Positions 8,811 to 17,538 are shown, counted from the stretch's first letter. The stretch: DNA of 49,763 nt from Bacillota bacterium (GCA_021287065.1 JAJTBE010000221.1:1-49763), one strand, 5' to 3'. The notes: generated from the sequence alone by a model not told the origin. Translations and numbers: made by a program.

Positions 8811-9174
8811 AAAACGCCAACACCTGCCGGATCGCAGGCGTCCCGCCTGTCCCCCCGGTCCCAAAACCCTCCGCCAACCGCCAGCTACCTCATAACCACA
8901 AGTATTCGCCAACGATCGTAGGAGCGGTTTCCAACCGCTATGCGAACCAGCAGGTTCGCCCTTACCGCACACCTACACCGGAAAATCTCCTGAAAGAACG
9001 GAAACCCTGCCATTAGCTCCTCATTACTATAATTCAATTTATAGTGGAGACAGGTTTGTTTTCAGCCCCCGCAGTTGTCCAAAATTTTTCATTCGGAGAT
9101 TACAGAGAGCAAGCGAGATTGTTTAACCGGGGGACAGGCGGGACGCCTGCGATCCGGCAGTGTTGGCGTTTTGT
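8811..9174. repeat. Inverted repeat pair of about 47 bp around 270 bp
   Basis: The stretch 8811-8858 (from AAAACGCCAACA to the C-run and GG) reappears in reverse complement at 9127-9174 with one or two single-base indels. Each arm contains its own short palindrome, CAGGCG-TCC-CGCCTG, next to CCGGATCG. The enclosed DNA holds a module B hairpin pair and no credible gene. A related CAGGCG palindrome occurs at 918-938. The arms could be two inverted insertions of one small element or the ends of a larger relic. Confidence 0.8.
8905..8965 (+). repeat. Module B-type REP hairpin pair, variant 2
   Basis: Hairpin one is GCGGTT (8924-8929) with AACCGC (8933-8938), preceded by AACGATCGTAGGA. Hairpin two is GCGAACC (8942-8948) with GGTTCGC (8953-8959). 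The second hairpin is identical in its arms to those at 43774-43791 and 49715-49732. The first has a swapped C-G pair relative to the GGGGTT/AACCCC version there. Confidence 0.8.
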
Positions 9175-9223
9175 TAACATTGTGATGTTTGCTGTCGGTT
9201 GGCAGGATGGTGTTGTGGGGGGG

Positions 9224-9530
9224 CATAAATGCTCATGAATTAAGACATGGATTGGTCTGATCGATCACAAGGATTGTAACCGTTTGCCAAGCTCCCGGAG
9301 AAAACTTTTTTGAAAAAAGTTTCCTCGCGCCCACCCTGCGGGCAGGCACCCACCATCCCAAAACTTTTGAATTGGGGGACCGACCGGGGACCGTGGGGAA
9401 TGGGGACCCTCAGAGGGAACCACGCTTTTTTGGAAAAGCGAGGTTGCCCTCCGAACCTCCTTCCTTGAAAAACAAGAGTATTGGGATGGGGATTGGAGTG
9501 GATTTTTATTAATTCAGTGGCATTGGGATT
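9224..9530 (+). repeat. Dispersed module A, copy 2
   Basis: This is a near full-length copy. The left terminal repeat is degraded (AATGCTCATGAATTA, 9228-9242), while the right one is clear (TTAATTCAGTGGCATTGGGA, 9509-9528). It has hairpin 1 at about 9295-9335, the long subtype insert with CCACCCTGCGGGCAGG, one GACCGACCGGGG unit, and hairpin 2 around CGCTTTTTTGGAAAAGCG. It lies in the space between the 3' ends of two convergent genes. Confidence 0.88.
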
Positions 9531-9619
9531 AGGGGCAGTAGGAACCGGGGTTTGGGGGATTCTTCCCCCGTTTGCCAGCCTTTTTGAAAAACAGGAGTAT
9601 TGGGATGGAAGCGGGGATT
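9531..9619 (+). repeat. Module A tail fragment with GGGGGATTCTTCCCCC palindrome
   Basis: Positions 9548-9580 carry the same GTTTGGGGGATTCTTCCCCCGTTTGCCA piece (interrupted copy at 965-1003) joined to a second module A tail (TTGAAAAACAGGAGTATTGGGATGG). The fragment abuts the 3' end of the radical SAM gene and may reach into its last codons. Confidence 0.65.
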
Positions 9620-10693
9620 TCATTCTGCGGGATTTGACAGGGGGCAGCCCGGGTCTGCTGCGAATGAGGTCTGTTTTACTGCGTATGAAAGGCATTTTAA
9701 GCCTCCTCTGCATGCAGGGAGAAAACGGCATTTTTCGCAGCCTTTGATAGGTTTGTTTTTATCTCTCAGTTCATCAAGGAAGGGTGTTTTAAAGTATAGT
9801 TCTTCAAAGCTTTTATGTTTGAGGTTTCCCAGAGGGATTGGCATTCTCCGGCAGGGGAGGAATGTGCCGTCGTGCATTATCGTTATCAGTGTATCACCTG
9901 CCGAGCAGGAGTAGGGCATACCTCCGCCTTCCAGAAACTGGAGTGCTCTGCACATCTGAACTTCTGTGTTGTTTTTCCAGGGTAGAAACGATTTTTTGCC
10001 TGATTCCTTCATTATGCGGAAAAATTCCATTGTTTCTGCCGGGGTAAGGATTACATCACCCATGTCGCTGCCGCAGCCTGAGGGAATCATTCTGTCTGCC
10101 CACACCCTTGATACTCCCAGTTTTTTTCCCAGCTCTGCAACATATCCGAATTCCCTGAAATTTTCCCTGTTTGCCGTAAAGGATATAAGTGACGGCACTC
10201 CGGCGTTCACAAGGTGTTTCAGTCCTTCCGCTGCTTTTATATAGCTGCCTTTTCCCCTTATTGAATCGTGGGTTTCCCCGGAGCCTTCCATGCTGACCTG
10301 AACAAAGCCGGTGTGGAGTTTTTTTAGTTTTTGTGCGGATTTTTCCGTTATAAGGGTTCCGTTTGTAAGAATTCCGAAGCTGAATTTATCTCTGAATTCT
10401 GTATTGAGAATTTCGAGGAAATCAAAAAAATCTTCCCGCAGGAATGGTTCTCCTCCTGTTATGTTAATATGCGCTCCGGCGCTGCCTTCCTGTTTATTCC
10501 ATTTTTCGAGAAAGTTTATGAAGTCTTTCAGAATTGTTAACAGTTCTTCCAGTGGCGGATCCGCAGATGAGTAGCCTTCCTGATAGCAATGTCTGCAGCG
10601 AAGGTTGCAGGATTCGTTGATGTGCCACTGGAGTTTGAATTTGCGGGGGTGGTTCTTCTCTCTCACGGGCTGAACTTTTTTGAAAAAGCTCAC
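9620..10693 (-). CDS. Radical SAM protein with SPASM domain
   Basis: This 357-residue protein has the 4Fe-4S/SAM site CNLRCRHC (C29, C33, C36) and the GGEP motif (NITGGEPFLR). Its C-terminal SPASM domain is cysteine-rich: CSAGDTL, FLPCRR, then CEKCRFLPACRGG and DPGCP, enough for auxiliary clusters. This architecture is typical of enzymes that modify ribosomally made peptides or enzyme active sites (AnSME and RiPP maturases). No precursor peptide was recognised nearby, so the substrate is open. The start ATG overlaps the stop of the upstream flavoprotein gene (ATGA), so the two are translationally coupled. The last residues run up to a repeat fragment, so the C-terminus may have been altered. 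Confidence 0.88.
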   Translation of the reverse strand: MSFFKKVQPVREKNHPRKFKLQWHINESCNLRCRHCYQEGYSSADPPLEELLTILKDFINFLEKWNKQEGSAGAHINITGGEPFLREDFFDFLEILNTEFRDKFSFGILTNGTLITEKSAQKLKKLHTGFVQVSMEGSGETHDSIRGKGSYIKAAEGLKHLVNAGVPSLISFTANRENFREFGYVAELGKKLGVSRVWADRMIPSGCGSDMGDVILTPAETMEFFRIMKESGKKSFLPWKNNTEVQMCRALQFLEGGGMPYSCSAGDTLITIMHDGTFLPCRRMPIPLGNLKHKSFEELYFKTPFLDELRDKNKPIKGCEKCRFLPACRGGLKCLSYAVKQTSFAADPGCPLSNPAE

Positions 10694-11499
10694 TTCGTTT
10701 TCTCCTGATGATTTTCGAAACTGTGTCTGAATGAGTTTCTTACCATTGCTCCAAATGCCTTTAAAACTGTCCCTGTAACAGGGTCAATGGAGGCAGGGTA
10801 ATAGTAATCGGAATTATACCAGCCTTTCTCAGACCAGTATCTGAAATCTGCCATTTTTTCCTTTTCACCGATTCTTGTGGTTGTCTGCCAAATTCTGAAC
10901 CAGAAAAGGTCTTTTATCGACGGCTTTGGAAGCTTACCGTTTTTTAGCGATGAGATAAAGGCTCCGGTAACTTTACGGATCTGACTTTCTTCTTTCTTTC
11001 TCACCTGTTCGCTTTGGGGAAATTCATCTCCGATTACATTGATTTTTCCACTTGGGATCATACCCATGTTTTTTGCACAGAGTTCCATATATCCGACTGT
11101 ATCTTTGCCGACAAATCCTGCAGCGGCGCTGGTGGCTACTGTAATCACCCTTTGGTTGAAAAACTTTGGTCTGTGCCATCTGTAAGCAAAATGATCCAGA
11201 AGATTTTTCATCAGTGCCGAAACCTGCATAACATAAACGGGAGATGCCAGAATTACTCCATCGGATTCCGTAATCAGTTTCTCAAGTTCATCTACTGTCT
11301 GATAGTGGGGGCAGAGGTGTTCCCCTTTTGTTATACAGATTGTACACCCTTTGCAGAAGTTTGTGTCGTGTTCTGATGGATAATAATAAATAAAGTCGGT
11401 ATCAGGATAATCCGCTTTGATAATATCTTCTATCTGCCTGACAACTTTGTATGTATTCCCTTTTTTTCTTGCAGAAGCTATAATCGCTGTTATTTTCAT
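10690..11499 (-). CDS. Iron-sulfur flavoprotein / flavodoxin-like NAD(P)H-FMN oxidoreductase
   Basis: The start at 11499 is chosen because GGGGAGAG lies four bases upstream; a longer frame to 11559 has no such site. The 269-residue product has a flavodoxin-like FMN fold: the phosphate loop SARKKGNT (residues 9-16), then ASPVYVMQVSALMKNLLD. Between them C49-x2-C52-x2-C55-x7-C63 matches the compact cysteine motif known from Isf-type iron-sulfur flavoproteins. The C-terminal 80 residues (WFRIWQTTTRIG onward) are an extension rich in aromatic residues. Coupling to the radical SAM gene suggests it supplies electrons to that enzyme; this is inference. Confidence 0.82.
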   Translation of the reverse strand: MKITAIIASARKKGNTYKVVRQIEDIIKADYPDTDFIYYYPSEHDTNFCKGCTICITKGEHLCPHYQTVDELEKLITESDGVILASPVYVMQVSALMKNLLDHFAYRWHRPKFFNQRVITVATSAAAGFVGKDTVGYMELCAKNMGMIPSGKINVIGDEFPQSEQVRKKEESQIRKVTGAFISSLKNGKLPKPSIKDLFWFRIWQTTTRIGEKEKMADFRYWSEKGWYNSDYYYPASIDPVTGTVLKAFGAMVRNSFRHSFENHQEKTK

Positions 11500-11622
11500 A
11501 TGACTCTCCCCTGAAAGGCTGTATTTTCCTGATTTGCCCTCATATACCAAGCTTTGCATTGTTATATTTGCTGTTTTTCATTAATACTATTGTCCGGCGG
11601 ATTATATACAGAAGCGGAGCTG

Positions 11623-11925
11623 TCCCCAATGCCCATGAATTAAGGCATGGATTAGTCTGATCGATCACGAGTATTGGAGCCGTTTGCCCAGCTCCCGGAG
11701 AAAACTTTTTTGGAAAAAGTTTCCTCTCGCCCACCCTGCGGGCAAGCACCCGCCATCCCAAAACTTCTGAAATTGGGGACCGACGGGGGACCGTGGGGTT
11801 AAGAGACCGTCAGAGGGAACCACGCTTTTTTAAAAAAGCGAGGTTTCCTCCGAACCTCACTCCTTGAAAAACAGGAGTATGGGGCTGGGGATTTGAGTGA
11901 ATTTTGATAATTCACTGGCATTGGA
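11623..11925 (+). repeat. Dispersed module A, copy 3
   Basis: This is a full-length copy with the best-preserved ends. Left is TCCCCAATGCCCATGAATTA (11623-11642) and right is TAATTCACTGGCATTGG (11908-11924), which are imperfect inverted repeats. Hairpin 1 is at about 11695-11730, there is one GACCGACGGGGG unit, and hairpin 2 has a perfect CGCTTTTTTAAAAAAGCG core. It belongs to the long subtype with the CCACCCTGCGGGCA insert, like copies 2 and 6. Its right edge abuts a terminator-like hairpin at 11923-11949. Confidence 0.9.
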
Positions 11926-11960
11926 GCCGTCTCTCTTTTAGACGGCTCCGTTTCTTATTT
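11923..11960. terminator. Terminator hairpin at the 3' end of mpl
   Basis: GGAGCCGTCT (11923-11932) pairs perfectly with AGACGGCTCC (11940-11949). A T-rich run follows on the plus strand (GTTTCTTATTTTTT). On the minus strand, where it would have to stop mpl transcription, the U-tract is missing because module A copy 3 begins exactly there. Confidence 0.7.
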
Positions 11961-11976
11961 TTTCAGTTTGCTTAGC

Positions 11977-13410
11977 TTATGCTTTGCAGGCGGTTCTTAC
12001 GCTTTTGAGTTTTTCCGGGAGGAGTTTGTAAATTCCTCCGAATCCGCCGTTGGACATAATCAGGATTACATCTCCTGATTTGCTTTCTTCACCGAGAATG
12101 TTGACGATGTTTTCCACTGAATCGCATCTGCGGGCGTTGATTCCTCTTGCGTTGATGTCGGCTGTGAGTTTTTCCTCGTTCATGGCTCTGCCTTCCTCAA
12201 TCTGTCCCGGGTTGAATACCGGTGCGATCAGGACCATGTCGCTTCCGTCGAAAGAGGCGGGGTAGGTTTCCTGAAAGAAATTCCTTCTGCTTGTGTTTGT
12301 TCTGGGTTCATATACTGAAATGAGTCTTCTGTTGGGATAACGGGCGCGCACTGCCTTTACGGTTTCCCTTACTTTTGTGGGGTGGTGTGCAAAGTCGTCT
12401 ATTATGATGATGTCGTCGATGACTTCGATGATTTCCTGCCTGCGTTTGACTCCTCCGAATGTGTCGAAGCCTTTCTGGATTTCTTCGGTAGTAAGACCAT
12501 GTTTCAGGCAGATTAGAGCGGTGGCAGCGGCATTAGCTGCATTGTGTCTGCCCCACATATTGGTGTGGAAGCTGCATAATTCCTTACCGTCTTTCATCAG
12601 TGTAAAGAATGAGCCTGATTCGTCGAGTCTGAGATTTTCGATTTTTACCTGTGCTTCGTCTGAATATCCGTAGGTAACAACTTCGCATTTTGCATCTTTT
12701 ATCACATCAAGGGCATGGGGATAATCGGCACAGACTGCAAGGAAGCCTTCTTTTGGGATTAATGCTGTGAAATTGGTAAAAGCTTCTTTTACATGGTCAA
12801 TGTCTCTGTAGATATCGCCATGGTCAAATTCCACGCTGGTTATAGCTGCTGTGGCGGGTCTGTAGTAGTAGAATTTGGGGACTTTATCGAAATAGGCTGA
12901 GTCGTATTCGTCGCCTTCTATTACAAAATGTCTGCCTTCGCTCACTCTTGAGTTTGTGTTGAAATTCTTTGAAATGCCGCCAACCAGAAAGCCCGGGTTG
13001 TGTCCTGCAGATTCGAGAACCCAGGTGCAGAGGCCTGTGGTGGTGGTTTTTCCGTGGGTTCCTGCTATTACGATGGGATGGCGTTCTTTCAGGAAGAATT
13101 CGGACATTGCCTGAGGCAGGTGCATGTAGGGTAAGCCTCTGTGCATGATCTCGATTGCTTCCGGGTTAACTTTTTTAACAGTGTTGCCAATAATGACCAG
13201 ATCCGGGTTTACATCGAGGTTTTCCGGTTTGAACCCCTGCATAATGTGGATTCCCCTTGATTCGAGGTAAGTGCTCATGGGCGGATAAACGCTGTCGTCG
13301 GAGCCGGTAACTTTGAAACCTTTGTCCTGAAGCATGGCTGCGAGAGCGCCCATGGCTGTTCCACAGATGGCGGTTATATGTATATGTTTTACATTGTCGA
13401 GATTGATCAT
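11977..13410 (-). CDS. mpl: UDP-N-acetylmuramate:L-Ala-gamma-D-Glu-meso-DAP ligase
   Basis: Mpl reattaches the murein tripeptide recovered from the cell wall to UDP-MurNAc, feeding peptidoglycan recycling. At 477 residues it has the Mur ligase plan: an N-terminal nucleotide-binding domain (HITAICGTAMGALAAML), an ATP P-loop GTHGKTTTT at about residues 117-124, a central-domain VIEGDEYDSAYFD, and a C-terminal domain with DDFAHHPTKV. The GDEYD and FDHGDIY segments favour Mpl over MurC. AAGAAGGA precedes the ATG by 7 bases. It stands alone between repeat copy 3 and a divergent metallophosphoesterase gene. Its presence implies meso-DAP peptidoglycan. Confidence 0.93.
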   Translation of the reverse strand: MINLDNVKHIHITAICGTAMGALAAMLQDKGFKVTGSDDSVYPPMSTYLESRGIHIMQGFKPENLDVNPDLVIIGNTVKKVNPEAIEIMHRGLPYMHLPQAMSEFFLKERHPIVIAGTHGKTTTTGLCTWVLESAGHNPGFLVGGISKNFNTNSRVSEGRHFVIEGDEYDSAYFDKVPKFYYYRPATAAITSVEFDHGDIYRDIDHVKEAFTNFTALIPKEGFLAVCADYPHALDVIKDAKCEVVTYGYSDEAQVKIENLRLDESGSFFTLMKDGKELCSFHTNMWGRHNAANAAATALICLKHGLTTEEIQKGFDTFGGVKRRQEIIEVIDDIIIIDDFAHHPTKVRETVKAVRARYPNRRLISVYEPRTNTSRRNFFQETYPASFDGSDMVLIAPVFNPGQIEEGRAMNEEKLTADINARGINARRCDSVENIVNILGEESKSGDVILIMSNGGFGGIYKLLPEKLKSVRTACKA

Positions 13411-13591
13411 TGAATCGTCCTTCTTCCTGTTGATAAGAGATAAAATAGAAATTGTTTTTCTTTTGATTGGTTCCCCTGTTTCTGTTTTTCTTCTTCCTTC
13501 CCTTCAGAAAAATCAAATTTGTAAAAGGGTTTGAAATAAAAATTTTGAACCTGATACTTTGATTATATATAGATTTTTAAAAGATGATTTT

Positions 13592-14479
13592 ATGAAAAAT
13601 GATTCAAACAAAAAAGAAAGCCCGGAAGATCCGGTATTAAGCCGCCGGAAGTTTATCCGTAACTGTGTGCGGGGTGCTGTTGGTTTGTCCGCGGTTGGTG
13701 TTGGCGTTTATTCTCTTGGTTTTGAACCGCACAGTGTTTCCATAGAGCATCAGACCCTTTATCTGAAAAACCTTCCTGATGTGTGGAGAGGGAGAAAAAT
13801 CGCCCAGGTGTCGGATATTCATATTTCCCGGGTTGTGTCTCCGGATTTTATAAACAGGGCTTTTGAAAGAATGAACAGAGAAAAGCCTGATGCTGTGTTT
13901 TTTACCGGTGATTATGTGATTTCGTGGAAATTTGACGAGTTTATGGAAAAGCTCAGCCAGAGTATGAAAAAAATAGAATGCAGTCTGGGGAGTGCGGGGA
14001 AAATAGCTGTTCCGGGAAATCATGATTACTGGACGAGCTGGGATATAGTTTCACAAAAGCTTGTAAACGGAGGGTTTTCCACTCCGGTGAATCAGGTTAT
14101 ACCACTGACCTTAGAAGGTGAAACTATTTTAATTGCCTGCTGTGACGACTTATGGTGCGGCAGAATAGAGATAAAGAAGCTGCTTAGCGGTGTTGATACG
14201 GAAAACCGGCCTGTAATCCTTCTTTCTCATAATCCGGATATTTTTGACAATGTGGAGCTGAAGGGGAGGACGATTTCGGTTTTGTCGGGGCACTCCCATG
14301 GAGGTCAGGTCTGTCTGCCCTTTATCGGTGCTCCTATTACTCCCACCAGATATGTCCGGGGATTTTTCAGGGATGGAAATACAACTATGTATGTAAACCG
14401 GGGGCTTGGTTCGATTCCGCCGCCGGTTCGTTTTAACTGTCCGCCGGAGATTACCATTTTTACCCTTGAAAAGTGTTAG
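13592..14479 (+). CDS. Metallophosphoesterase with Tat-type signal
   Basis: The start is taken as ATG 13592; a TTG at 13559 would add 11 residues. The product of about 295 residues has a twin-arginine-like leader (SRRKFIRNCVRGAVG) and then the calcineurin-like phosphoesterase motifs in order: SDIHIS (D-x-H), TGDYV (GD), PGNHDYW (GNHD), LSHNPD and GHSHGG. Bacterial relatives of the YkuE/YaeI type are membrane-attached, Tat-exported and act on lipid or UDP-linked substrates; which one applies here is not known. It is transcribed divergently from mpl and followed 64 bp later by galT. Confidence 0.88.
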   Translation: MKNDSNKKESPEDPVLSRRKFIRNCVRGAVGLSAVGVGVYSLGFEPHSVSIEHQTLYLKNLPDVWRGRKIAQVSDIHISRVVSPDFINRAFERMNREKPDAVFFTGDYVISWKFDEFMEKLSQSMKKIECSLGSAGKIAVPGNHDYWTSWDIVSQKLVNGGFSTPVNQVIPLTLEGETILIACCDDLWCGRIEIKKLLSGVDTENRPVILLSHNPDIFDNVELKGRTISVLSGHSHGGQVCLPFIGAPITPTRYVRGFFRDGNTTMYVNRGLGSIPPPVRFNCPPEITIFTLEKC

Positions 14480-14543
14480 GGGAAAAATCCGCATTCCGGT
14501 GAAATCAGCCTGTAAGTATTTGTAAACGAAAAGGAGATTTATT

Positions 14544-15542
14544 ATGCCTGAACTGCGACAGAACCTTGCAACCAAAGAATGGTATGTGATTGCAACAGAG
14601 AGAGCAAAAAGACCTGAAGATTTTAAACATGATAAACCTGTGCGGGATGAAGCGGAATATGCCGCAAAATGCCCCTTCTGTCCGGGAAATGAGCCGGATC
14701 CCAGAGATGATACATATATTTACGAAGAAAACGGAAAATGGGTCGTCCGTTCTGTGGTTAACCTCTATTCTGCATTTGTGCCCAAAGGAACCAGGGAAAG
14801 AATTTCCGATGGGATTTACCGCAGGATGAATGCCTACGGAATGAATGAAGTTTTTGTGGAGAGTCCCAAACACAACGACAATTTTGTAAAAATGCCCGTA
14901 ACCCAGATAGAACAGATTGTAAGAACCTATCTGAACCGTTATCATTTTGCGATGGGCAACCGCCGGATTGAAGTTGTTATGATTTTTAAAAATTATGGTC
15001 CTTCCGCAGGATGCAGTCAGGCGCACCCGCATTCCCAGCTTGCTGCGGTGCCGGTTGTTCCCACTTCCATGAGGGACAGGATTGAACATGCCAAAAGGTA
15101 TTATGATGACACAGGCCATTGCGTTTATTGTGATATGCTGGAAGATGAGCTTACGAGAGATGATCGGATTGTTTATCAGAATGATTCCTTTGTGGTTTTC
15201 TGCCCCTTTGCTTCCGGTCTTCCCTTTGAAACATGGATAATACCAAAGCGCCATACGCCTAATTTTGGTGAAATAAATGAAAAGGAGATTACAGACCTTT
15301 CCTTTGCTATGAAGGATCTGTTCTCCCGCTTCTATTATGGTCTTGACGACCCTGATTATAATTTTGTTTTAAGAACCCCTCCCAGAGATGAAACCAATGA
15401 CAGGGGTATGCACTGGTATATTATGGCAATGCCCAGACTGACTAAGCTGGCAGGATTTGAAATCGGAACAGGTATGCTCATCAATGTAACCCTGCCTGAA
15501 GCGAATGCCGGATTCCTCCGGGAAGTTAAGCTGCCTTCTTAG
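14544..15542 (+). CDS. galT: Galactose-1-phosphate uridylyltransferase
   Basis: GalT exchanges UMP between UDP-glucose and galactose-1-phosphate in the Leloir pathway. The 332-residue protein has two HIT-like halves. Zinc-site residues CPFC are near 49-52. The active-site motif is HPHSQ at 161-165, making H163 the expected uridylylated histidine; a serine replaces the glycine found in E. coli. A second CVYC pair follows. AAAGGAG precedes the ATG by a good distance. No galK or galE is beside it. ADP-glucose phosphorylase is an alternative within the same superfamily. The last 17 bp overlap the convergent DUF5693 gene. Confidence 0.85.
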   Translation: MPELRQNLATKEWYVIATERAKRPEDFKHDKPVRDEAEYAAKCPFCPGNEPDPRDDTYIYEENGKWVVRSVVNLYSAFVPKGTRERISDGIYRRMNAYGMNEVFVESPKHNDNFVKMPVTQIEQIVRTYLNRYHFAMGNRRIEVVMIFKNYGPSAGCSQAHPHSQLAAVPVVPTSMRDRIEHAKRYYDDTGHCVYCDMLEDELTRDDRIVYQNDSFVVFCPFASGLPFETWIIPKRHTPNFGEINEKEITDLSFAMKDLFSRFYYGLDDPDYNFVLRTPPRDETNDRGMHWYIMAMPRLTKLAGFEIGTGMLINVTLPEANAGFLREVKLPS

Positions 15543-17538
15543 GAGCTGAAAGCCTGCGTCCGTACCAATAGCATGTTACTGCAAGGACGCCAATCACCAG
15601 ACCGATAAGCATTCCGCTTACGGTTCTTGCCAGAGAGATAATGACGGGCGTATGGACATGTGAGAATGTGTCCATTATGTCCGCCTGTCCTATGGCGCCA
15701 AACAGAACGAATATTCCCATTCCACCGAATACATTCATGGCTGTAAGCGCCCAGGTGATTATCATTGCGGGATGGCCCAGCATAAAGTCCTTAAAGCGTG
15801 GTCTTACCCAGAAAAGCTGCTCCATAAGCACTCTGAGCTGTCTTTCCGAATTTGAAGCCAGTGATTCGTCTGCATTTCCGCTTCTGATGGCGACAATGGC
15901 TGCAATTAAGCCCAGGAAAGCTGCTGCAATGCCCTGCCACATATAGATGGGCGAACTGAGAATATCTTTCAGCGACTGTCTGTTTGCAGAACCTCTGAGA
16001 TAATAGAGAACGAAGCAGATAACCGGCGGTGCGAACAGGATAGCTTTTACGCCTTTTACCCTGTCGATAGCAAGCATAAATTCGGTTGAAGAGAACAGAG
16101 CTGCGAGAATCAGCGCACCAAGCATTGTTATCATTGAAATTTTCAGGAACATCTTTACAGCGTAACCAAGAACCTGAATTAATTTTTTGCGTGTTTCTAT
16201 GAATCCCATTTCTTCAAATGCTGATACTATGGCATAAGTGGGGAAAAGTATTCCGAGGGGAAGTCCGATTAATTTCTGTGCCAGTCCGATTTTGCCCAGA
16301 ATAATAAGCCCTGCGGGCAGAATGACTGATGCAGGAAGCACAATGGCGGCTATTATGCCTTTGTCATAGTGGAATTGCTCAAGGAGCAGGAGAAGAACGC
16401 CGGCTGTTCCCAGAGATATAAGGATGACAAGAATCATCGGGGGATTTTTGACAGGCATGCGTGAAGCTGCGCCGGTGGTGAAGCCGTATCTTGTGATTTC
16501 CTTTTTGAGCATTGAGAAGTAGTCGATATTGGTCTGATAGACTGACACGCGATCCACGGATCTGGTGTAGGGGCGGAGATAGATAAGTCTGATGTTTCTT
16601 TCCCTTACTCCGAGGCGGAAGATGTCGATTGCATCTTCAGGAAGCATTTTTTCAAGATACTGGGGGATTATAGACTGAACTCTGACTACGCGGTCAGTAA
16701 GTTTCTGAGCTAAGTAGGTTGCGCCTTTCTGACGCATTTTTTCGTTGGGCGTTTCCACATCACCAAGAGAAAGATGGTGTGATTGTTTAAATCCATCCAC
16801 TGTGGCATCAAGGTTTGTGGGGTATCCTATTACTTCGTTTGCACCTGCAAAGATTATGCAGGTAACACCTTTTATTTTATTGATCTGTGCTATGTAGTCT
16901 TTTATCTGATCTGCCGACGCATCGGGTTTGTTTTCCGGGCGGAGGTTCAGATTAAAACCGAGATTTGAAATCTCAGCGGTTTTTTCCGGATCAAAACCTA
17001 AGCCTTTGTAGGGCAGAAGCTTAATGCTGCCTTTGATTTCCATAACGGGGAGTGTTTTTGCTCCGCCGCTTTCTTTGCCTGAAGATCCGATAGTCATTGT
17101 TTTATCCGTCAGAATGCCTTTCTTTTCCATAAGGCTGAAATAGCTGCGGATAGCTTTTTCGATCACCGGATTGCAGTTGAAAACATATATTGACGAAGGA
17201 TCAATATTCAGGTTTGAAACATCAGTTCCTGACAGTGTAATATAATCTGCAAGCTGGGAGCCTGTCATCCATCTGAGTTTGCCCTGATCCTGAAGCTGAT
17301 CGAGGGTCATTTCATTGACGGAAAGCGAGGTGATGCCTGCTGTTGATGCGTCTTTGAATCCCTGTGCAAGTGGAATACCCTCTTCTTTGCATAAATCGGA
17401 GTAAGAGTCGTAATCGAGGGAAAGTTCAACTGTGTTAAGGGCTTTTTCATCTCTGACCCTGCCCCAAAGTATAATAAGTGCTGCAATAAATGCCAGAACA
17501 ATAAACAGGGCATATAAGCCCCTCTTATGCTTCTTCAA
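15526..17538 (-). CDS. DUF5693 family multi-pass membrane protein
   Basis: Translation probably begins at TTG 17538, with GGAGG eight bases upstream inside the preceding gene. The 670-residue protein has an N-terminal signal anchor and then an extracytoplasmic domain of about 350 residues with the DUF5693 pattern (NTVELSLDYDSYSDL, AGITSLSVNEMTLDQL, RNIRLIYLRPY). A C-terminal half with about nine hydrophobic helices follows. Function is unknown; the topology resembles transporters or polymer-export proteins. It overlaps the upstream TPR gene by 14 bp, so the two are coupled, and it overlaps galT tail to tail. Confidence 0.78.
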   Translation of the reverse strand: MKKHKRGLYALFIVLAFIAALIILWGRVRDEKALNTVELSLDYDSYSDLCKEEGIPLAQGFKDASTAGITSLSVNEMTLDQLQDQGKLRWMTGSQLADYITLSGTDVSNLNIDPSSIYVFNCNPVIEKAIRSYFSLMEKKGILTDKTMTIGSSGKESGGAKTLPVMEIKGSIKLLPYKGLGFDPEKTAEISNLGFNLNLRPENKPDASADQIKDYIAQINKIKGVTCIIFAGANEVIGYPTNLDATVDGFKQSHHLSLGDVETPNEKMRQKGATYLAQKLTDRVVRVQSIIPQYLEKMLPEDAIDIFRLGVRERNIRLIYLRPYTRSVDRVSVYQTNIDYFSMLKKEITRYGFTTGAASRMPVKNPPMILVILISLGTAGVLLLLLEQFHYDKGIIAAIVLPASVILPAGLIILGKIGLAQKLIGLPLGILFPTYAIVSAFEEMGFIETRKKLIQVLGYAVKMFLKISMITMLGALILAALFSSTEFMLAIDRVKGVKAILFAPPVICFVLYYLRGSANRQSLKDILSSPIYMWQGIAAAFLGLIAAIVAIRSGNADESLASNSERQLRVLMEQLFWVRPRFKDFMLGHPAMIITWALTAMNVFGGMGIFVLFGAIGQADIMDTFSHVHTPVIISLARTVSGMLIGLVIGVLAVTCYWYGRRLSAPKKAA

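Noticed and set aside
8820-8860. CAGGCG palindrome as a transcription terminator
   Set aside because: There is no T-run on either side, and the unit recurs as an inverted dispersed repeat.
9240-9731. Minus-strand frame of 163 codons
   Set aside because: It spans module A copy 2 and overlaps the radical SAM 3' end. It is repeat-derived and lacks protein-like composition.
13559-13591. TTG 13559 as start of the metallophosphoesterase
   Set aside because: ATG 13592 gives a more typical short Tat leader; no Shine-Dalgarno sequence supports the TTG.
14405-14430. GGTTCGATTCC resembling a tRNA T-loop
   Set aside because: It lies inside the metallophosphoesterase reading frame (encodes GSIPPPV) and no cloverleaf fits around it.
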